Shown: in pieces, positions 57,246 through 64,000 of the stretch
How positions within the stretch are numbered: position 1 is the first letter of the stretch
Layout of the letters: each line of letters opens with the position of its first letter
Assembly (NCBI RefSeq): GCF_964340395.1
Contig: NC_135570.1
Span: 17,199,322-17,263,321, forward strand
Reading direction: 5' to 3'
Length of the DNA: 64,000 nt
Origin: Glandiceps talaboti
Taxonomy: Eukaryota; Hemichordata; Enteropneusta; Spengelidae
Made by a program: the position numbers and the translations under genes
Notes under the pieces: model-generated
What the model saw: the letters and a program-made list of their open reading frames with translations, nothing else
The model's database searches: none
Told to the model about the DNA's origin: nothing

Positions 57246-57779
57246 GAAAACCATTATATTCATTGACTTGTTATTTGATGTTATAGGGATGTTATTTAGT
57301 TTGTCTATCGAGGCTGGGTAGTCTAGCTGCTAGACCTTGGGTGTTCTTCCTGTATTATTCGACACAGCTATCAAGGATGCAATATGCAAAAGTCATCTTC
57401 TTTGCAGTTCAGGAATATAAATAACTGCCAATCATAGAACCGCATTGAAGACCAGCACAAACAGAGGACAATAGCTAATTTTTTCATGCATATTCAGCTT
57501 AAGGAGGGGCTTGTAAGAATAACCACCAATGCCTTACTTGAAGTGTGTGAATGACAATGTTTACACACTGATCAAACTCACAATATTGCCATAAACCAAT
57601 TAAGACATACTCTAGTATGTATTTTAGAGGTCATGGGTTATTGAATATATTACTGCAGTCAGTCCAGCAATATTAAAGAGTTTAATAGTCGAACACAGCT
57701 AAGTTATTGTGACATTTTTACTGCCCTCTGATGTTGTAGTGAAAGGACAGTTGGGTATATGTTGTAGTATACACATATA
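57246..57779. other. Single-copy spacer
   Basis: No gene or repeat recognised. Confidence 0.45.
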
Positions 57780-58785
57780 CACCATGTATAGACATGCACC
57801 AAGTCACTTGTGTATAGACATATACCAACAGTCACTTGTGTATAGACACATACCAACAGTCACTTGTGTATAGACGTATACTAACAGTCACTTGTGTATA
57901 GACATATACCAACAGTCACTTGTGTATAGACATATACCAACAGTCACTTGTGTATAGACATATACCAACAGTCACTTGTGTATAGACACATACCAACAGT
58001 CACTTGTGTATAGACGTATACTAACAGTCACTTGTGTATAGACATATACCAACAGTCACTTATGTGTAGACATATACCAACAGTCACTTGTGTATAGACA
58101 TATACCAACAGTCACTTATGTGTAGACATATACCAACAGTCACTTGTGTATAGACACATACCAACAGTCACTTGTGTATAGACATATACCAACAGTCACT
58201 TGTGTATAGACATATACCAAGTCACTTGTGTATAGACATATACCAACAGTAACTTTTTATAGACATATACCAAGTCACTTGTGTATATATATATACCAAG
58301 TCACTTGTGTATAGACATATACTAACAGTAACTTGTATATAGACATATACCAACAGTCACTTGTGTGTAGACATACTAACAGTCACTTGTGTGTAGACAT
58401 ATACTAACAGTCACTTGTGTGTAGACATATACTAACAGTCACTTGTGTATAGACATATACTAACAGTAACTTGTATATAGACATATACCAACAGTCACTT
58501 GTATATAGACATATACCAACAGTCACTTGTGTGTAGACATATACTAACAGTCACTTGTGTGTAGACATACTAACAGTCACTTGTGTATAGACATATACTA
58601 ACAGTAACTTGTATATAGACATATACCAACAGTCACTTGTATATAGACATATACCAACAGTAACTTTTTATAGACGTATACCAAGTCACTTGTGTATAGA
58701 CATTTACCAAGTCACTTGTGTATAGACATATACCAAGTCACATGTGTACAGATATATATATCAACAGCTAGTCACTTGTGTGTTG
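57780..58785 (+). repeat. 28-bp minisatellite, about 36 units
   Basis: Unit: GTCACTTGTGTATAGACATA followed by TACCAACA. Short form lacks CA (TACCAAGTCAC). Other variants: GTGTGTAG, ATACTAACAG and GTAACTTTTTATAG. More degenerate to the right. Confidence 0.97.
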
Positions 58786-59221
58786 ACATATGTAGAAATG
58801 ACCCTATTCAGTGTATACATGAAGCGTAGGTACCATGAAATTGAAGGAAAGGAATTTACTATCACTTCAAAACATATAAATGTCATACAATGGAACAAAA
58901 TCTGTGAATACCACTACTAGCTAATATAACCCACCTTGCTTGGTTGAGAGCCCACACAATTCATTACTTGAGAGTCATTGTAGATTTGGAGGTTCACCAG
59001 AGAAGTGAACTTGAGTGAAGTGTCAATTAAATAATTCACAGTAATTCAATTATGCAAAAGAAGTCTGAATGTTGCCTACATCAGAATTCTATGCAATTCA
59101 ATGAGAAATTCGATGCTAAGAAGTTACACTGACGTGACAATATGCAAAATACCATGATGTGACAGATACCTTACATTACTCAGCAATTCGGCAGCACAAA
59201 CATGAACTTTTATAACTTTAC
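58786..59221. other. Single-copy spacer
   Basis: No gene or repeat recognised. Confidence 0.45.
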
Positions 59222-59531
59222 TATACATACATACATACATACATACATACATACATACATACATACATACATACATACATACATACAAACAAAACTTTTT
59301 ATTTTGAAATTTAATATCCTCATAACATAATGGATGTAGCTTATTTCAAAGGGGAGAGGAATTATTGCTTTGAAAACCCCCAAAATTTCAGTAACGCACT
59401 CTGCCTGGCTTGAAATTTGTTCGTAACCCCCCCCCCCCCCAATGTTTTCGTAACCCCCCACCATTTTACAGTCATAACTGTTAATGGGCCTCTACAAACA
59501 TTACACAAATTGAGGTTGAGTGTTCCAATGA

Positions 59532-59609
<78 letters not shown>

Positions 59610-59760
59610 TACATACACATACGTACATACATACATACGTACGTACGTACGTACGTACGTACGTACGTACGTACAAACAAACAAACAAAATTTTTTATTT
59701 TGAAATTTAATTTCCTCATAACATGATGGATGTAGCTTATTTCAAAGAGAAGAGGAAATA
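59222..59760. repeat. Duplicated block with (ACAT)n, (AC)n and (ACGT)n tracts
   Basis: (ACAT)n at 59222-59286, (AC)n at 59533-59605 and (ACAT/ACGT)n at 59606-59674. After each tetranucleotide tract comes the same sequence: CAAACAAA, TTTTTTATTTTGAAATTTAA, TCCTCATAACAT and GGATGTAGCTTATTTCAAAG (59286-59356 and 59675-59750). So the unit 'tetranucleotide tract plus 70-bp tail' is duplicated. A poly-C with CGTAACCCCC (59424-59458) sits between. Confidence 0.88.
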
Positions 59761-60780
59761 ATGAGTGCAGCTTATTCCCAAAGTAGCTAGTAAAATTGGA
59801 AATTAGGCGGTATAAGTTGAATCAAAGTTTAAGGGAGCCAAGTGCTGGTGGTTAGTGTCCCTGGAGATTTGTTTAATTCAAGATTTAAAAGAATGCTTTC
59901 TGGTACTATTTTAACATGTCAAGGTAGTAATAATATGAAGTAAAATTGAATCAAAATAAAAGGGAGTAGTGTGAGGTAGATACAGGAGGGGGTTCCCCTT
60001 GAGCCCCTAGAAATTTTTGAAATTCAAGGACTAAAACTAAAAAAGTACTATCTGGTATTATTTTAATAGGTCATGTCCTCACCACAATTGAAATTTAATT
60101 CAGTATACTAACACTGAGAAAAAATCTCAAAGTATAGTTGCATGCCATACCATTTAAAATTAGGAAAAATCATAGTGTACTTAATGTATATTCATTTCAT
60201 GAAACAGAACGCCATGTACTAGTATCTGTGCAATGAAAAGTTACCATATTCTTTGTTTTCAACATGTTTTAATATTTATTATCATTATTTACCAGTTATA
60301 AATATCCATGCAATGAAACCTGTCAGAGATTTATTTTCAGCTCACCAAGTCACCATATCATCCCAGTATCTGGTATGCTTTTACTGACTGACATACATGT
60401 ACAATCTACACCGTGATATTCTAGATAAGTTGATCCTATTTGGTCAGACTTTGCCCTCCTTTGTGGCAAGTTCAGCTGTTTATTTCTTTAACCAGGTTAT
60501 TCCTTACTACTTTATCAATTAATGATTTAATTATTTCATGTAACAGAACTCATTGTACTAGTATCGGTTTGATCAATTTGTGTTACAGATTGTTATGGTC
60601 TACTGTACTGGCTTCAGAAACTACATGTATATGTCAAATGTCTATGCATTTCCATAGGGATTATGTATATACAATGTGCACTGAAATATTCTAGCAGAAA
60701 AAACACTGTGTTAAAAAATAACTTACATAATCGTGTATATGGGTGTTTTCTATACTTCAGTTTTAGCAACAATTTTGAGT
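59761..60780. other. Single-copy spacer
   Basis: AT-rich, no gene recognised. A TTTAATTCAAGATTTAAAAG / AATTCAAGGACTAAAAC pair (about 59870 and 60020) suggests an old duplication. Confidence 0.4.
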
Positions 60781-60885
60781 AGCCCCCCCCCCCTTCACTC
60801 CCCAGTTTTTGAGTAACCCCCCTTTCACTACCCAGTTTTTGAGTGACCCCCTCTATATTCCTCCGACCCCCCCCCCCCCCCCAGC
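60781..60885. repeat. Poly-C tandem repeat
   Basis: Three units of CAGTTTTTGAGTAACCCCCC type with C-runs up to about 16. The minus strand is G-rich and could form quadruplexes. Similar GTAACCCCCC lies at 59424-59458. Confidence 0.85.
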
Positions 60886-61225
60886 TCATAAATAATGATG
60901 GCTCCCTATGTACTTTACAGTGGCATGACAAAATTCACTCTTAGCATGGTTCAAGTTACAGTTATTATATTTTAGATATATTTTTGATGTTTGGTGCACG
61001 TGGACGCTAGTAGAGGTACTTGGCACCTATTTGTGCATTCCCTTTACTAGCTGTCTTTTGTTGATTTTTTTTGGGGGTATTTTTATTGTTTGCTTGCCCT
61101 TTAGTGTTTTGGGTATATGTATAGTCTTTCTGTCTTGGTATAGTCTATTGTTAATGTTATTTGTTTTTATTATTGTGTTATTTAGACTTGCCTGTTATAA
61201 AGTGTGATAAATAAAAAAAAATTAA

Positions 61226-61290
61226 AAAAAAAAAATTAAAAAAAAAGATTTGGAAATATTATTTCCAAATCTTTTTTTTTTTTTAATTTT
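61226..61290. repeat. A/T-rich perfect hairpin
   Basis: AAAAAAAAGATTTGGAAAT (ending 61257) and ATTTCCAAATCTTTTTTTT (from 61261) are reverse complements around a 3-base loop. The stem extends through further A/T runs. The poly-A left arm follows AATAAA at about 61209 and may be a retroposon tail. Confidence 0.9.
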
Positions 61291-61439
61291 TTAAAGTACA
61301 AAGGCATTTTTTGAGCTCCTGTGCCTATACTTGAGCGGCCAGACGATCGTTACGATGGGGGTCCTGCCATCGTAAAACAAAAGAAAAATACGTGTATCCT
61401 GATTGAGGGCAAACAACTAATTCGTGTTTCAAGTGTTGG

Positions 61440-61699
61440 TTTATACATATGTCATTCCTCCAATGGAGAAATGCCAGGTCACACGCATGCGCACTTCATA
61501 TGGCGCTGGGAATTGTGGGATCGCCACGTTGATTGGGTACGTTGGGAAAGCCGACGTGGAGATTTTCTGTTTTTGTCATAATTATCGACGGATAAATCAA
61601 ACTGTCGTCAACGATCATTCATTGCCTACCAGGTACCATCGATTGGAACCCAAGATTTTATATTTTAAGTTACATCTCGGTGTACGTCGCGATCTAAGG
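61440..61699 (+). promoter_or_regulatory. Candidate promoter and first exon of an unseen gene
   Basis: CpG-bearing island in AT-rich DNA with an NRF1-like CGCATGCGCA (61484-61493), a ZNF143-like GCTGGGAATTGTGGGA (61505-61520) and CCAAT near 61460. About 180 bp later is a donor, CTAAG|GTAAGA at 61699/61700. No recognisable protein; the gene would extend right. Confidence 0.45.
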
Positions 61700-64000
61700 T
61701 AAGAGTTTTTAAGACGCCGGTATCAGTGTTGATTCAGGAAGTTCAGTGCTCCAATATGGCGTATACGAAGTACATGTAACATATGACACACATTAATCCC
61801 TTTAAAAAGTGTGACATTCGTTGAGACAATCTGGGTCTACCTGAATAATATGTTTTCCTAAGAGTCGAGAAGTCATTGTATGCATTTGGAATGTTGCAAG
61901 ATATTGCTGGCGCACGGTGAATCTAAATGAACCATCTGTAGTGCAATATTATATGTCTCACTCTCACAGTCTCAGTCTGGATCCGTCTTGTCCATGCATC
62001 ATAATCACTGGTTTATACACACTTTGATATTACAGGCATCCATGTATCGGTGTGCATGTTAACCAACACTACACTACATCATCCAGTAACACAACCTGGT
62101 TACAATCAAAACAAGCATACATGTATGCTATAACCCATAATCAACAAGTCAGCATGCATGTACATATATCCCTTTTAGAATCTGTACATATATATACATC
62201 ACCAAGTGAAGTGACACAATTTCAATCAGGTATATGCCTAGGTAGTTTAACCTATCCCTATACTGATCCTAAACTCCATAGTTTGAAATTGTAGTCAGTT
62301 CACTGTTCTCCATTCTTGCCTCAATCTCAAGCAACAGACAGAGATAGAACAGTGGCTTCTATTACATAGTGTATTTTTCATATTTTGAAAATTGAAATAT
62401 GACATTTTATTCTCTGCATGACATATGTGATGTGACAGTAGTAGCAACATTATTGATTTCTACAAGGCAATATACATTGTACTGGTGAAATTAATGTACA
62501 TTGTATCACAGACAAGTAAGCAGATTGGTAATGGCTATTGTTCAAGGTGTTAGTCTGGGGATGCAGCTTGATCCTTGCCTCGGGTACACTACAAGGGTCT
62601 CTAGCACTTTCAACGTTACACCGAAAGCTACCGAAGTCCCTCTTTGGGTACTATCAGTGTTTTGTTGTTTATACAGCACCACGTCATCGGTAAGGGTCAA
62701 AGGTCTGATAGCGTTATTTTCAACCGGAAGCCGACAATTTCTGTGGATACAGCTTGAAAATCAAGCCATATTTAACTGAGTTATTGCCTTGTAAAACTTG
62801 CTTGTTTGGGACGGTCAAAAATATGAACATATAATGAACATACAATGTATTTGATTTTAAAATGTTTACATGAGGGTCTTTGCATTCATCACCCATGTCA
62901 AAATGAACATACATGCTGTTAGTGTTAACAGGTTCCCCGATCAATTTACCGAAGCAGAGTTCCCACCGACCCCACAGCGGTACAAGTGTGGCCATGATCA
63001 AAGTGAAACTGTACAATGGAAACCATACAAAATGCTTTGAAAAATGATGTTTTAACTAATAAAGAAGGCAAGGTAGCTTCACATCATAAAATATCTTCAG
63101 TATGATTGTAATTTTTCTTGGAAAACAATGCGTTGTCTTATTGTATGTTTTGCTTTCCAGCATGGTTACTGAGAGTTGATTGTTTTTATTTTGATTCATA
63201 ACATGCATGTACTCCTGTCGCAATCAATCTAAAAAGCCGCAACACTAACTTTTGTTGCAGTAGTGTTGTGTCTACTGTGACCTAGAAAATTACCAGCATC
63301 ATGCCAGCATTATCAGGGAAAAATGCTCCCCACCCCTGGAAAACCCTAGTTAATGATCGTGATCGATTAATATTGACGATTGACATATCTGTGCTTGAGC
63401 CACCCATTCATATGATTCTCTACACTGAGTCTCGTAAATGTGAAATGGCGAAAATATATTCAAAGTCTTTCGCCACCACACTAATTAAACCCAGACAGTC
63501 AATGGATCGTCTATGTGTAGTTGAATGGGTGCCGCTATGTTTGTTTCTATCTTGTGTATTGCTACTCCGAGACCAGTCTTCATTTCAACGACATAATATT
63601 GTAACATTCACAGGGGTAACAGTAGCAAGATTATCGTAACATTGTAGCAAGTATCAAAGCATCACCAGGCCGATCACCAACCATGAAATTGTCACAAGTT
63701 TGGCGCACAAGTCAGCATTCTCCAAGCTCACGAATGGCAATACACAAATGTACTAGGGCCTAGGGTAGTGCAGTTGAATTTCTAGGTTGTGGAAGTACGG
63801 TTTTGACTTTTATGTGTCGATGAATAAGTTCTAAAAGAATAAAACTACTTTTTAAAAATATTTGTCAGTACAGTGCAGTAACATTCCTAAATGGTCAAGT
63901 TGAGTTGAGAAATCACGATGGTCCGCAACATGTGGTGTCTGTACATAAACATCGAGACGCAAGGGATGGCACATTCAATTATTCATAGCAAAATTTATTT
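61700..64000. other. Right end of window, no gene recognised
   Basis: Open frames at 62052-62294, 62501-62779 and 63301-63639 (+) show no domain, splice context or family pattern. It may be the first intron of the gene proposed at 61.5 kb. Confidence 0.4.
62940..63210 (+). repeat. Dispersed repeat family X, copy 3
   Basis: GTGGCCATGATCAAAGTGAA, GGTAGCTTCACATCATAAAA, TATCTTCAGTATGATTGTAA and GAGAGTTGATTGTTTTTATT match 35690-35960 in order and spacing. Confidence 0.65.

Noticed and set aside
61321-61702. Overlapping 86- and 92-codon ORFs at the candidate promoter
   Set aside because: No recognisable protein; the frames lie over the promoter motifs and are more likely non-coding first exon.
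63301-63639. 112-codon plus-strand ORF near the right edge
   Set aside because: No domain or family pattern and no splice signals that connect it to other coding sequence.

Overview
This is nuclear DNA from an animal, most likely a marine invertebrate. The genes carry GT-AG introns and match animal families. The DNA is AT-rich, and the mobile elements (pearl/Helentron-like pieces with GACA microsatellites, decayed CR1/jockey-like LINEs) are of types known from bivalves, sea urchins and lancelets. I cannot name the species. No prokaryotic operons, rRNA, tRNA or CRISPR are visible.

Three protein-coding genes can be rebuilt exon by exon. (1) A TspanC8-type tetraspanin on the + strand (4643-6209, 3 exons, 269 aa). 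(2) ATAD1/Msp1, the mitochondrial outer-membrane AAA ATPase, on the - strand (39190 down to 13901, 8 coding exons, about 368 aa). (3) NOLC1/Nopp140, the nucleolar LisH/Ser-rich/SRP40-C phosphoprotein, on the + strand (41481-55245, 5 coding exons, 850 aa). ATAD1 and NOLC1 are head to head and probably share a promoter region near 41.0-41.5 kb. ATAD1 and the tetraspanin converge. A fourth transcription unit may start near 61.5 kb, where NRF1-like and ZNF143-like motifs precede a good splice donor, but no coding exons were recognised after it.

Tandem repeats dominate the window. By adding up the arrays I estimate about 40 % of the bases lie in more than 25 micro- and minisatellite arrays with units from 2 to 115 bp. 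The largest are 1-4292 (45/47 bp), 8655-12340 (29 bp), 13326-13916 (34 bp), 14272-15536 (15 bp), 15998-19819 (35 bp), 20501-22554 (37 bp), 23292-25521 (48/54 bp), 26640-27335 (36 bp), 45812-46715 (~45 bp), 48981-49963 (35 bp), 50105-51966 (31 bp) and 57780-58785 (28 bp). Several abut or overlap gene structure. The stop codon and last residues of ATAD1 appear to be the first unit of a 34-bp array. A 32-bp array in the last NOLC1 intron starts at the splice donor. The acceptor before the first ATAD1 coding exon is the last unit of a 37-bp array.

Mobile DNA sits in the introns. There are five copies or fragments of one pearl/HINE-like family, two copies of a second family with a 3' hairpin and CTAA end (one inserted inside a minisatellite unit), a 1.77-kb element with inverted ends and eight internal 115-bp repeats, four decayed LINE fragments, a long foldback palindrome and a broken SAP-like ORF. 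Most long open frames in the window are by-products of stop-free tandem units and are not annotated as genes.
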